Positions 10,601 to 20,890 of a stretch of 64,000 bases of DNA are shown here, in pieces (position 1 is the first letter of the stretch; each line of letters opens with the position of its first letter). The stretch spans positions 83,807,819 to 83,871,818 of the forward strand of contig OZ038510.1 in NCBI GenBank assembly GCA_964036315.1. Reading direction: 5' to 3'. The notes beneath the pieces were generated by a model, which saw nothing but the letters and a program-made list of their open reading frames with translations, ran no database searches and was not told the origin of the DNA. The position numbers and the translations under genes were made by a program. Source of the stretch: Acanthosepion esculentum (lineage: Eukaryota; Mollusca; Cephalopoda; Sepiida; Sepiidae).

Positions 10601-11035
10601 GTGTCCCCTTGCAATGACTGCGGCAGATTTTGTCCTATTACGTTACTAAAGGCTTATGGGACTAGTTATATGATGATTCGAAGGGAGTGAAGATTACTTC
10701 GACGATTAAGCAGTGGTTCAGATGTGAAAATAGCGCATGTGTCAACTCACTTCTCGGTCTCACGTTTTCCACTGGCACGAAGTGGAATGAGAAAACTGAA
10801 TCCGTTACTATGTTAGCTGCTCGGAAATTCAATTCACTGTGTAGGGCCAGACAAATTTTTCGAACCAAAATCCATCTTGCACATTTCAGAAATCTACCAT
10901 TCGTCCGTGTATTGGATACTGCAGACAAATTTAGCCTGGTGCTCCTGCTATAGAACTCGCGATCCTGGACTTAATCCAAAAAAGAATCTGCAACTTTATC
11001 CGTCCTGAACTGGCATCTATGGTTCAGTGACATTC
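10601..11035 (+). pseudogene. Jockey/CR1-type LINE fragment, duplicate of 9.0-9.7 kb
   Basis: Carries NSLLGLTFSTGTKWNEKTES and ARKFNSLCRARQIF, then out of frame IQKRICNFI-like sequence. The LINE is interrupted at about 11035 by SINE sequence and resumes near 11605. Confidence 0.65.
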
Positions 11036-11182
11036 TCTTTGCCATAACGTAACTTCCTTCTTCTAACCAGGTATTGAACCCACAACTCCCCGGGCCCCGC
11101 CACTGGATCCACCAAACTCTCCCATCCACTGTGCCATGTGTCCTTAAGTGTACATAATAACTCATCTCAGAAATATAGCTTC
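11036..11182 (-). mobile_element. tRNA-headed SINE, head only
   Basis: On the minus strand: GACACATGGCACAGTGGAT (A-box region) and GTGGGTTCAATACCTGG (B box). Downstream body is missing. Same SINE as 11259-11595 and 18058-18363. Confidence 0.6.
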
Positions 11183-11258
11183 CTTCTTCAGGCTTCTTGC
11201 TTTCTTGTCAACTAGAAACTTCCAAAATGTAAATGAAAGTTACAATGGCTATCTTCTG

Positions 11259-11598
11259 TACACTATTTACATTATTCGGACTATTGTCCTCACCTTTGTT
11301 GGCATATTTATCCCAACATTTTGGCCGTTGTACGCCCCGGCCTTCTTCAGGTGGTCAAAAAGTCGAACTGAACCCTTTAGTTCACTCGCTGGGGTAGACT
11401 GTTCTAGTTCCACTTGCCATGTCTAATGGATATCAGTTATCTCCAGTTAATACACATTTCCAAGTTCTTCACCTGCCTTAACCAGGTATTGAACCCAAAA
11501 CTCCCCGAGCCCCGCCACTGAATACATCCAACGCCCCCATACACTGTGCCATGTTTCCATAAGTGTACATAATACCTCATCTCAGAGATATAGACAGA
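11259..11598 (-). mobile_element. tRNA-headed SINE, nearly complete
   Basis: Minus-strand order: tRNA-like head (about 11560 to 11480), body with AACTAGAACAGTCTACCCCA, then ACCACCTGAAGAAGGCCG, a hairpin, and a tail AGTCCGAATAATGTAAATAG ending near 11259. Its tail is the unit of the satellite arrays at 39 and 43 kb. It sits inside a LINE; a piece of the LINE 3' end (11185-11258) separates it from the neighbouring head. Confidence 0.65.
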
Positions 11599-11599
11599 T

Positions 11600-11968
11600 G
11601 CTATCTTCTGTCTATTCTAAAAATATTTTCATGGCAATTGTTCGAATGAGATTTACTTTTTGACACCTTGTCTTTACGAATTTCAGTGTGGCACTATATA
11701 GGCAACTAAGTCTCATTCTTTTCTGTTGAAATAAATGTAACCGTAAGTTCTATTCTGATAGTTTCTTTACTCGAACTTCTCGCCAGTGGAAGTCTCTTGG
11801 CTTCTTGCTTTCCTGTCAACTACGTTCTTCCAAAATGTAAATACATCATCAATGGTTATCTTCTGTTTTCTGGAATCCTGTTCTTTTTACCATTTTATTT
11901 CACTTTCAGTAACCCACCTTGCGTCTTAGTGGCATTATCGCCTTACTTGGGGTGGAATGATTAAAAAG
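11600..11968 (+). pseudogene. Jockey/CR1-type LINE, 3' end
   Basis: Resumes the LINE (TATTTTCATGGCAATTGTTCG), runs through remnants of the FFSRTSRLWNSLP region and ends with the conserved 3' UTR motif CACCTTGCGTCTTAGTGGC...CTTGGGGTG. The same 3' end is seen at 58920-58965 and, inverted, at 20890, 21064, 24062 and 30010. Confidence 0.65.
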
Positions 11969-12582
11969 AATATATACGTACTTACGAACTGCCAGAAAAA
12001 AACAGATGTTTTGAGAAGGATATCATAATATTCCAGAGGTTATACTGGGAACAAAATGCTTGCGTACGGATAGATAACACTGTTCAAAAAAAAAAAAAAG
12101 AGAATTGAAATGGTGTCGAGACACCAAATATCATTTAGCTAATTTGATAATGGCCTCACTTTTTCTTGGTTAGCTACCGTTTTTTGAGTACAAAAATGCC
12201 ACATTTTTGGAAAAAAAAAATCATTTTGTTTTTCATTTGTTCTCTGTACATATGATATTGACCAATGGCAATATTTCTCAAAATAAAATCGTAGTAACTT
12301 CTCAATTCGTAATTAAACCAACAAATATTGGTCTGCTTATTGAGAAATACTATTTTTGTAATAACAATCAGACCCTAAGTCTTTAAAAATAACACGATTG
12401 AATATACCAAGACCAACAAGTATTTTCATCAAATCATTTAATAAACTAACAGCGGAAATGAAACCTTCGTGAACATAAGAACTATGGTAAAAAGTGTCTC
12501 TTTCTTGATTGTCTGTCATGTTCACTGCTACTAAGCCCAGCAGTGTCAGGTACAATGGAATAGGTGCATTCACTATACAGAC
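11969..12582. other. Unassigned AT-rich sequence
   Basis: No recognisable feature apart from short homopolymers. Confidence 0.4.
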
Positions 12583-12705
12583 TACATGCCCAGCCCCGTC
12601 TAAAAATAAATATATTAACATTTCAAAATTTTAAATTCCAGCCATCCAACCTCTTCAGCGTTTACCCGTCGGTTTTAATATATAGAAATGTATATAGGTG
12701 CATTC
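12583..12705. repeat. Dispersed ~120-bp repeat, copy 1
   Basis: GACTACATGCCCAGCC through GCGTTTACCCGTCG is repeated at 15294-15415 at high identity. Identity unknown. Confidence 0.7.
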
Positions 12706-13450
12706 AATTGAGATGTCTGTAGTTGGAGTTTCTTTCCAACTGTGAAAACAAAATACTCTCAATGTGCTTGGTTTCCTTCCATAATGAAAGGGTAAAAGTG
12801 ATGGGATAAATTTATAAATATCAAACAGAACATTTTTAGGGTTTCATTTTATTTTTATGTCACCTTAATTATCAGGTTTACGAAAGTGTATCACAGATAA
12901 AGTTTATCAGTAAATTTTGGCGATAAATTGGAAAAATTCGGTAATTCTATTTTAAAATCTTTGACTCAAAAACACTTTTTTCTTATAACAATAGTTTATT
13001 TCAGGTGGCTGATATAAATTGCTCAGCCCACCTGAAAATTGAAGGGTTTCTTCGACCTTTATTAAATATATTTTGCGATCAACCAAGATCGTCAATTGAT
13101 GGTTTTTCCAAAAATGAGGAATTTCAGTACCGGAAAAATGATAGCCAACCATGAAAAACTAAGGTCTTTTTCGAATCAGAAACATCAAATAAAGTAAAAG
13201 ACGTGTTTTGATTCTTGACAGCCAAATCGTGTTGAATTGAGTAGCTACTGAAATATAGAAAGTGGTGTAAGAGATGTTTGTGACTTCTCACCGGATATAT
13301 TCAATATAGCTTTGCGTTATAAACCCAAATCTTAAAATGCCGAATGCCGAAATCCTGAAATTTAAAAAAAATCTTGAATGATCAGAATCTCGAAAAATAG
13401 GTTTTTGGTGAAACTGAATAAAGAAATTGGAAATAACTATATTTCTAAAC
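12706..13450. other. Unassigned sequence
   Basis: AT-rich, with no homologies that I recognise. Confidence 0.4.
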
Positions 13451-13455
13451 ATTTA

Positions 13456-13681
13456 TGTTGTGACCAAGTAAATGATTAACTAATAACAAAAATCAGGTTT
13501 GCAGATAAATCATATATTAAACATTAAGTAGACCAGAAGAATATTACACTAGTGAGAGTGTATCAAATGAAATAGCGCTCAATCTATTCACTGTTCAATA
13601 TTCCCCGAACCTTCTCTCCTACTAATCTTATAGTAGGCGGAAAAGTCTAAAATAGACTCTTAAGAGGGAGGAGTCCACAAT

Positions 13682-13775
<94 letters not shown>

Positions 13776-14219
13776 ATGTGACCAAGTAAATGTTTAAGTA
13801 ATAACAAAAACCAGGTTTGCAGATATATCGTATATTAAACAGTAAGTACACCAGAAGAGTATTACACGACTAGTGAGAGTGTATCGAATGAATTAGCGCT
13901 CAATCTATTCACTGTTGATATTTAGCAGCCGGCCCAAGAGGCGAGTATCTGGCACAAGGCCGAGTTTACCATGGGTTCTCCGAGCCCGTAGGCTCGGCCA
14001 AAAATATTCCCTTAGAACCCGTATAAACGGGTTCAGGGTCTGTCTACCGCCCCGGACGAAACTTTACTCATCGGGGGTTCCTCACCGCTCAAGACAGAGA
14101 GTTCGACAGCAAAGAACAATCTATTCACTGTTCACTGTTCCCCGAACCTTCTCTCCTACTAATCTTATAGTAGGCGGAAGAGTCTAACATAGACTCTTTA
14201 GGGGGAGGATACCACAACA
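13456..14219. mobile_element. LTR insertion with 5-bp target duplication
   Basis: Termini TGTTGTG (13456) and CACAACA (to 14219) are exact inverted repeats. ATTTA flanks both sides (13451-13455 and 14220-14224). Inside, TGTGACCAAGTAAATG...CCACAA occurs twice (13458-13681 and 13776-14217), separated by a (CA)n(TA)n block. The second copy has an extra ~200 bp with two GC-rich hairpins bounded by the 16-bp repeat CAATCTATTCACTGTT. It is either a solo LTR with an internal duplication, or two LTRs around a tiny internal region. Confidence 0.75.
13682..13772. repeat. (CA)n(TA)n microsatellite inside the LTR element
   Basis: A CA block followed by a TA block between the two LTR-like copies. Confidence 0.95.
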
Positions 14220-14339
14220 ATTTACAAAATAGCGTTTAAATAGTGTTTATATATTTAAATTATTCAAAATTCATTAAAAAACTAGAAACACAAAATATAT
14301 GAATAATTTATAATGGAAAATTATGAGAAAGAGCCCTAA

Positions 14340-15090
14340 TATAGTTCATAAGATCTTACGGTAGGTCCCCGAAGGAAAGTCTTGCGGGTCCCTAACAATT
14401 AACGCAGTGTCCCCCAGGGGTCGTTTCTGGGAGCAACCATCTTTCTGCGTTACATAAATTAGCTACCGAAAAATACCGTTCATTTGTAGATGATACAACG
14501 GAATATGGGTGCTCCGCCAAAATTCTCGATGACAGCTGATCTCACCTCCGATCAAGCCCTAACATCTCTTCTGGAAAAAAAACTGGCTGGCTACCTCGAA
14601 AAGCAATCGAGTTACATACCACCATCGCGGATCTGACCATAAACTATCACGAGTCATGATGAATGAATGTTCCATCAGGGAGGCCCCATACCTTGAGTCC
14701 CTATTGGGACAAACTCAATCCAGACCTCAACTCGTACATATGATCTATAGCTAAAGATGCAGTTAAATAGCAGGTTCATTTACCTTTCCAATAAATACCT
14801 GACCCCTGCTGCTCCCGTCTACTCTAACAAGATTCAGATCAGGCTTAAAATGGAGTGCTGATGTCATATTCGAGCAGGAGTTGTCAAGTCCTTATTTTCT
14901 AGTTTAGATGGTCTAAAAGTGTCTCCGAGTCCTTGTGAGTGACAAATTAATTTTCACCCAACAGCCTCTCCCCCACAGACGAAATGTCGCTGCTCTATCT
15001 CTATTTCCATGGAAAGTGATCAGACGAGCTACATTCCTTAGTCCGACCAGTTCTAACCTTGATGGCTAGGACCCGCCATGCTATGCACAT
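14340..15090 (+). pseudogene. Jockey-type LINE reverse transcriptase, heavily decayed
   Basis: Across changing frames it shows a diverged PQGS-like motif (CAGTGTCCCCCAGGGGTCG), then SFVDDTTEYG with the RT catalytic YADD motif as FVDD, and a C-terminal MEC-CHIRAGVVKSL region. Many stops and indels. A different subfamily from the 58-kb LINE. It ends in the inverted duplication at 15088. Confidence 0.5.
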
Positions 15091-15150
15091 TGCAGCGAAC
15101 CACCCTCATTCCCTTCCTAAGGATGGGAATGAGGGTGGTTCGCTGCAATG
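15088..15150. repeat. Perfect 26-bp inverted repeat at a LINE end
   Basis: Arms 15088-15113 and 15125-15150 are exact reverse complements; TCC/GGA extends the stem past one mismatch to a TAA loop. It lies where LINE sequence stops, as expected from template switching at insertion or from a recent fold-back repair event. Confidence 0.95.
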
Positions 15151-15293
15151 GTGGAAACACAAAAGACTTAGAAACTGAATAAAATTCACTAAACTAGCGG
15201 TCCTAAATATTTTTGCGTCACAGAACTGCGTCAGACAGATTTTTTTTTTTTTTGTAAATGATCCGTGACACGATCCTTGGGGACTGCTGGGCA

Positions 15294-15415
15294 AGACTAC
15301 ATGCCCAGCCGCGTCTAAAAAATATATATATATTAACATTTCAAAATTTTTAATTCCAGCCATCCAACCTCTTCAGCGTTTACCCGTCGATTCTGATATA
15401 TAGAAATGTATATAT
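15294..15415. repeat. Dispersed ~120-bp repeat, copy 2
   Basis: Homolog of 12583-12705. Confidence 0.7.
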
Positions 15416-15420
15416 TATAT

Positions 15421-15423
<3 letters not shown>

Positions 15424-15484
<61 letters not shown>
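15424..15484. repeat. (TA)n microsatellite
   Basis: TA run at the left end of the foldback element. Confidence 0.9.
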
Positions 15485-15487
<3 letters not shown>

Positions 15488-15912
15488 TTGTAAATTAACT
15501 GGTTTAAAATTTTTTTTCGCTACACAGTAATAACCATGTTTCAAAAATGGAAGCTAAAAACTTTAAATTTAATTATATAATTAAATTAAAAGCATTAGTT
15601 CCCTTTCATATTCAAGCGAATATTGAAAGAACATATTTTGAAATTTACTGAGTTTTAAAAGTCAGTAAATTTATTCCATTATTCGCTTGAAGATGAAACG
15701 GAACTAATGCTTTTAATTTAATTATGTAATTAAATTTGAAGTTTTTAGCTTCCAATTTTGAAACATGGTTCTTACTGTGTAGCGAAAAAAAACGTATTTG
15801 AAATCAGTTAATTTATAATATTTATGCTCTGTAAATTTAGATTGAGCACTGTTTTGTAAAAATAAAAATATCAATAAGAACACCGGATTATATACCTTAC
15901 TGTTCTTTCTTT
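15485..15912. mobile_element. Foldback element, copy 2 (long palindrome)
   Basis: Two inverted arms: TTTTTTCGCTACACAGT...ATGTTTCAAAAATGGAAGC (left) and GCTTCCAATTTTGAAACATG...GTGTAGCGAAAAAA (right), around a centre near 15650. The right end continues into the segment shared with copies 1 and 3. TA arrays flank both sides. Confidence 0.75.
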
Positions 15913-15917
15913 TTATT

Positions 15918-15920
<3 letters not shown>

Positions 15921-15998
<78 letters not shown>

Positions 15999-16080
15999 TT
16001 GTGTGTGTGTGTGTGTATTTATATAGGAACGCGCGCTCGTACATATATCCATATTTGTTAAAAATATAGGTATATGTACG

Positions 16081-16120
<40 letters not shown>
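15921..16120. repeat. (TA)n, (TG)n and (TA)n microsatellites
   Basis: Two TA runs, with a GT run and about 80 bp of unique sequence between. Confidence 0.9.
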
Positions 16121-16122
<2 letters not shown>

Positions 16123-16213
16123 ACGGCAGCGACAGAAGCCACTATTTGTCTAAAGAAGTTGCTTCATGGAATGAGAAGCATCACGAAAAACTATTTTTGA
16201 ATTTACTTGCCCG

Positions 16214-16228
16214 CATATATATATATAG

Positions 16229-16261
<33 letters not shown>

Positions 16262-16345
16262 TGGCTGTGTGTGTGTGTGTTTGTGTGTGCGCGTACGCGT
16301 GTGAGAGAGAGCGAGAGAGAGGGGGAGAGAGAGAGGGGGGGCGTG
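16214..16345. repeat. (GATA)n, (TG)n and (GA)n block
   Basis: Three different microsatellites in succession. Confidence 0.9.
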
Positions 16346-16364
16346 TTAAAAATTTATCGGCTCA

Positions 16365-16446
16365 TCCTGAATCTCTTTAAGAAAAAATCTCAGGTTTGCT
16401 GAAATTTAATGAAGTGTTTCTGGCCTTAAAATTTTGAGCATCACCG

Positions 16447-16530
<84 letters not shown>

Positions 16531-16636
16531 TATATATGCGTTTCTCGGCCAAACCATGAACCCTTTAAGAAATATAATTCTAGTTTGCTCAGATTTAGTT
16601 AAGTGGTTCTGGCCTTCAGCTTTTCGGGGCTCTCTG

Positions 16637-16645
<9 letters not shown>
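16365..16645 (+). repeat. Dispersed ~90-bp repeat, two plus-strand copies
   Basis: About 16370-16440 and 16545-16640 share CTTTAAGAAA, TTTGCTCAGATTTA and GTGGTTCTGGCCTT-like sequence. Each abuts (TA)n. A minus-strand copy is at 16897-16970. Confidence 0.6.
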
Positions 16646-16717
<72 letters not shown>

Positions 16718-16833
16718 ATATATATATAAATTATATATATATTATATATATTACATATATATATATAAATTATATATATATATATATAAATTATATATAT
16801 ATATATAAATTATATATATATAATAATATATAT

Positions 16834-16895
<62 letters not shown>
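16450..16895. repeat. (TA)n arrays, including AATTATATA higher-order repeats
   Basis: Around 16710-16880 the TA runs are punctuated by AAATT and AATAAT at intervals, forming a short higher-order array. Confidence 0.9.
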
Positions 16896-16896
<1 letters not shown>

Positions 16897-16901
<5 letters not shown>

Positions 16902-17008
16902 CGAGGCCAGAACCACTGAGCAAACCAGAAATATGTTTCTTAAAGAGTTCATTCTTTGGCCGGGAGATTTTCAACACACACATACACACATAAACACACG
17001 CACACACA

Positions 17009-17041
<33 letters not shown>

Positions 17042-17045
17042 ACAC
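16897..17045 (-). repeat. Minus-strand copy of the 90-bp repeat, then (CA)n
   Basis: GGCCAGAACCACTGAGCAAA is the reverse complement of the 16.6-kb copy. An impure CA array follows at 16975-17040. Confidence 0.6.
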
Positions 17046-17059
17046 TCGCATGCAAATAT

Positions 17060-17900
17060 ATATACGTGTGTATCTGTATTTCCTACTATAAACTTTTTCT
17101 CCTTTCAGCTCATATCTCATCTCGCTAAAGTCGGCCAAGGAGGGACTGCCTTCCTTAGCTCGTGAGAGTGAGACGTTTGTTCGCCAAATGTACACAAGTG
17201 CGCGAAGCAGTTAAATTAGCCGGTAATCACTGCCATATGCTTCTTCGAGAAAAATATGGACAGACACACATACAGACAAAGAGAGAGACATTTCGGCTAG
17301 CGACACATACTACATTATGGACGCTAGCTAACGTCTCTTGGGCCCGCTTGTCTTCTTAATATCGTAATTAACACCACTCACGGGGCTCAAGGAGCAAACC
17401 TCGTTCTTCCGAAATGTCTCTTAATACCGGGAATTTCCTTTCTGAATAAACCGTGGTATCGGGTTGATGACATATAGGCGCTCAGTAAGCGTCATTTGCT
17501 GGATATCTTGACAAAGAATTTTTTACAAAAGTTTTCGTTCGGTCCCTAATGAAAGCCAAATCATTAAACACTGATTTCCAGGGCTGCCATTTGGAGGATT
17601 ATCGCTGCACAATACTCTTACTGAACTCTTCTTAACAACAGGAAAATTTGGAGAGCCATGATTAGTTATTGGTAGAATTAGTAAATACCAAAATTTCAAA
17701 TGCTACGGTCCATTGATCTTGCATGAGAAATTTACTGTAGGAAATTGAATATAGAATAGGCATAGGAATAGTTTCACACAATACCGCAAATTGCTACAAA
17801 ACTAAAACATTAATCTAAAACCTTTTAGAAAATCCTTTCGGAAATATTTAAAATACCTCCCTCCTTTTCTCAGATAAATGATTAAAAAATGACTTCGTGC
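17060..17900. other. Unassigned sequence
   Basis: One of the few stretches with balanced composition. Read on both strands; no coding or structural feature was recognised. Confidence 0.35.
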
Positions 17901-18057
17901 CGAAAAATCTCTGTCGGCCTTAGCGTTCAATACACTTCATCGAACCTCGTAAACGAATCACAAAGAACATTCTCTCTCTTAGGCTGTCCGTCATTGCTGA
18001 TGACGACGCTGTCATTCCATCTCCGCCCGTCTTCTGTGGGCTGCCAAATGAGATAGC

Positions 18058-18361
18058 ACAAGGACACATGGTACAGTGGATAAGGTCGTTGGTTAGATCC
18101 AGTGACAGACCCAAAGAGTGTGAGTTCAATACCCGGTTCAGGCAGTGGAGAACTTTCAGAGGGAAAATTACCAGGAGATAACTGATAACTGGCATCCATC
18201 AAACATGGCTCGTGGAACTAGAACAGTCTACCCCAGTGATCGAAATAAAGGGTTCGGTTCGAAATTCCAACCACCTGAAGAAGGCCGGAGCGTACAACGG
18301 CCAAAACGTTGTGACAAATATAGCGACAAAGATGAGGACAATAGTCCGACTAATGTAAATA

Positions 18362-18363
<2 letters not shown>
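18058..18363 (+). mobile_element. tRNA-headed SINE with hammerhead-like tail
   Basis: The head has an A-box-like TGGTACAGTGGATAAGG and B-box-like GTGAGTTCAATACCCGG. The body includes ACTAGAACAGTCTACCCCAG. Near the end are CTGAAGA (18275-18281), stem GGCCG/CGGCC, AAAA in place of GAAA, and CGTT. The tail GACAATAGTCCGACTAATGT leads into (TA)n. Confidence 0.65.

Positions 18364-18433
<70 letters not shown>
18364..18433. repeat. (TA)n microsatellite
   Basis: Follows the SINE and provides the TA target for the mariner. Confidence 0.9.
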
Positions 18434-18434
<1 letters not shown>

Positions 18435-19075
18435 GAGGGTCATTCAATAAATAAGGTGAATATTTCGGTATAAGGACTTCTAATACAGATAGAAGCTTAC
18501 TCTTTTTTTTTTGTTTTACTTCTTTTTCACATGGATTTAATTTCTTTTGCAGATTAAAAAAAATACTTTGAGAGTTTTGGCGATTAACAAATATGGCCGA
18601 CCAAGAAGCATGCTCCAGGATTGAACAGCGGTCAGTTATCAAGTTTTTGGTTGCTGAAGGGTGCAAACCAGTTGAAATTCATAGGAGAATGTCAACTGTG
18701 TATGGTGCCACATGTTTCAGCCAAAAAAATGTCTACAAGTGGGCTAAATTGTTTAAAGAAGGACGGAGCAGTATTGAGGATGATGACAGGCCTGGGAGGC
18801 CTACAGAAGTGAGGTCTCCTGAGGTGATCGAATCAGTCAATTACCTCGTTCAGGGTGACAGTGGATGACATTGCAAGGACTTTGAAAGACATAAAGAACA
18901 AACGCAGGGGTCATCAGTCAGAAGGAGTCATCTTGCATCATGACAACGCAACGCCTCACACAGCAGCCCAAACGGTGCAGACCATCAACGAGCTGGGCTG
19001 GGAACTGCTCCCTCATCCCCCTTACAGCCCAAACCTTGCTCCTTCAGACTTTCACCTGTTTGGTCCCTTGAAAGC

Positions 19076-19076
<1 letters not shown>
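18434..19076 (+). mobile_element. mariner-type transposon, internally deleted, right end missing
   Basis: The left TIR CGAGGGTCATTCAATAAAT follows TA. The right TIR is lost: sequence stops at GGTCCCTTGAAAGCG and becomes (TA)n. Compare the complete-ended copy at 34129-35027. Confidence 0.85.
18593..19076 (+). pseudogene. mariner transposase, deleted
   Basis: The N-terminus MADQEACSRIEQRSVIKFL starts a SETMAR-type helix-turn-helix region, followed by NVYKWAKLFKEGRSS. A 13-bp loss near 18853 shifts the frame. At about 18886 sequence jumps to KNKRRGHQSEGVILHHDN, removing the region with the first catalytic Asp. The remaining HHDNATPHTAAQ and LAPSDFHLFGPLK give the second and third Asp with 34 residues between (DD34D). 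Confidence 0.85.

Positions 19077-19125
<49 letters not shown>
19077..19125. repeat. (TA)n microsatellite replacing the mariner 3' end
   Basis: Directly joined to transposase sequence. Confidence 0.9.
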
Positions 19126-19129
<4 letters not shown>

Positions 19130-19203
19130 TGATAATTCGTATGGATAATTCCAAAGATGATATAAATCCAGAGAGAGCTCAATGTAAGAACAGACCAAAT
19201 GAT

Positions 19204-19361
19204 AATTATGAAAGCGGAGATTTTAGAAACACATGGTAATAATTTATTTCGCAAAACCGATTCTTCTGTTTCGTCTCATTATTTGGTCTGATGAGACGAA
19301 ACCGAAGAATCGGTTTTGCGAAATAAAATATTACCATGTGTTTCTAACGTCTCCGCTTTCA

Positions 19362-19367
<6 letters not shown>
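19204..19367. mobile_element. Palindromic pair of a hammerhead-like repeat
   Basis: Arms of about 75 bp (19204-19279 and 19291-19367) are near-perfect inverted repeats around an 11-bp centre. TA arrays lie near both sides (about 75 bp away on the left, adjacent on the right). The right arm keeps a full CTGATGA while the left arm has ATAATGA. Confidence 0.8.
19285..19335 (+). ncRNA. Candidate hammerhead, AT-rich stem III
   Basis: GGT (19285-19287) pairs with ACC (19333-19335). CTGATGA is at 19288-19294. Stem II is long (GAAACCGA with TCGGTTTT). GAAA is at 19320-19323. Stem III ATA/TAT has an AAA loop, and T19332 is at the cleavage position. Short stem I is the weak point. Confidence 0.45.
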
Positions 19368-19437
<70 letters not shown>

Positions 19438-19500
19438 TATATATATATATATATATGTGTGTGTCTGTGTGTGTGTATGTGTTAATATATATATATGTGT
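19368..19500. repeat. (TA)n and (TG)n microsatellites
   Basis: Long TA run, then alternating TG and TA blocks. Two short (CTAT)n runs follow at 19545-19562 and 19590-19622. Confidence 0.9.
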
Positions 19501-19719
19501 GTTTATGTGTGCTTGTTTGCTTCACTGTTTACCTAAGTCTTTTCTATCTATCTATCTATCTAGTACAATGTTCATATCTCAGTCCTTTCATATCTATCTA
19601 TCTATCTATCTATATATCTATCGTCTTTCCCTTATCTTGCACGCTAACTTCTTCCGTGCATTTTAGTGACATTATTGTCTATCTTTGAGTGAATTGATGA
19701 AAAATATCTATCTATTTTC

Positions 19720-19910
19720 ATCTCAATCAAGGCAATAAAGCCACTAAGACGAAAGGTGGTTACTGAGTGTGAACGATTATGAGAAAAAGAAAAAAGAAAC
19801 ATTATTGAGTGAGAATAAAATAGAGACAGAATTATGAAAACAGAAGTTAACGCTTGTCATTGCATTTAAATTTGTGAAGATCTTAATTTGACTGGAAATT
19901 ATTAAATTAA
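19720..19910 (-). pseudogene. Jockey/CR1-type LINE 3' end fragment
   Basis: Inverted LINE 3' UTR: AAAGCCACTAAGACGAAAGGTG followed by diverged GTTACTGAGTG...GCATTTAAATTT, matching 24080-24230. Confidence 0.55.
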
Positions 19911-20139
19911 TTTTTAAATCTCTATTAAATAAATCTTTATTAAATTATTTTTTTCATAAACAAAGACAAAGTTAATGAATATCAATGAGTTATAGAACTT
20001 TTAGCAAAATCATAAACAATTTCTGTTTATTTACATACATAAGCTCAGTGTCAATAAATTAGTTTTTAATTTGACAATTAAACTGAAAATTGAAACAATA
20101 ATGATTCACTATGAATGCTACCCATCGTTGCCCGTGTAT

Positions 20140-20890
20140 TTTGTCAAAATCCCCTGAAAGAACCCTTCCTGCTTCTCATCAGCATGGTTTAAGCTAACCT
20201 CCAAGACAGTGACAAGTTGTGCCTTCTCGGGCTAACACTCTCAGCTACCATGAAATGGAAAGATTATATTAAATCTATTGCTAGATCTTTGGCTAAGAAA
20301 GTGGTTTCACTGTTTCATGCATGACAATTTTTCTCACTCGAATTTATCTTACATATTTATAAGTCTACCATTCGTCCTTGCCTCAGATTATGCCGCCACA
20401 TCTGGTCCGGTAATTCTTAATGAAATCCAAAGAAGAATCAGCAATATTATTGGTCCGGATCCGACATCTCTGCTTCAGTCAGTTTCTCACCGCTGTATTG
20501 TAGCTTCCTTGTGGCTTTTCTATAAATAGTTTCATGGTAATTGTTCGGATGAACTCTTCGCGAAGATGCCTAGACATTTTGAATTTAAGCGCAGTACTAG
20601 ATTGCAGAGTTATGGCGACAAATAAAAAGTTGAAATGGCTATATGTAAGTTCTATGATAACAGTTTCTTTTTTTCGCTTGTGGAACTCTCTTCCTGTTCC
20701 ATGTTTTCCAGACAACTTTGAACTTCCAAAATTTTAATCAGTTTCTACTGTTATCTTGATTACTTTTCTTCTATTCTTCTCGTTCTCTTTCTGTTTTCAT
20801 ATGTTGTTCCAGACGTAGTACAGTCGTAACTACTTTCTGTTTTACCGATTTTATATTATATATTTTCTCGAAGTATAATTTTTTTTTTAA
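20140..20890 (+). pseudogene. Jockey/CR1-type LINE, RT C-terminal to 3' region
   Basis: In shifting frames: a YKSTIRPCL-like start, IQRRISNIIGPDPTSLLQSVSHR, a YNCSDEL-like stretch, and RLWNSLPVPCFPDNFELPKF. No catalytic YADD is included. It meets an inverted copy of its own 3' UTR at 20890, tail to tail. Confidence 0.65.

Noticed and set aside
18593..18868. Host SETMAR-like gene
   Set aside because: Lies within TIRs with a TA target, has deletions and a second copy at 34 kb: transposon, not host gene.
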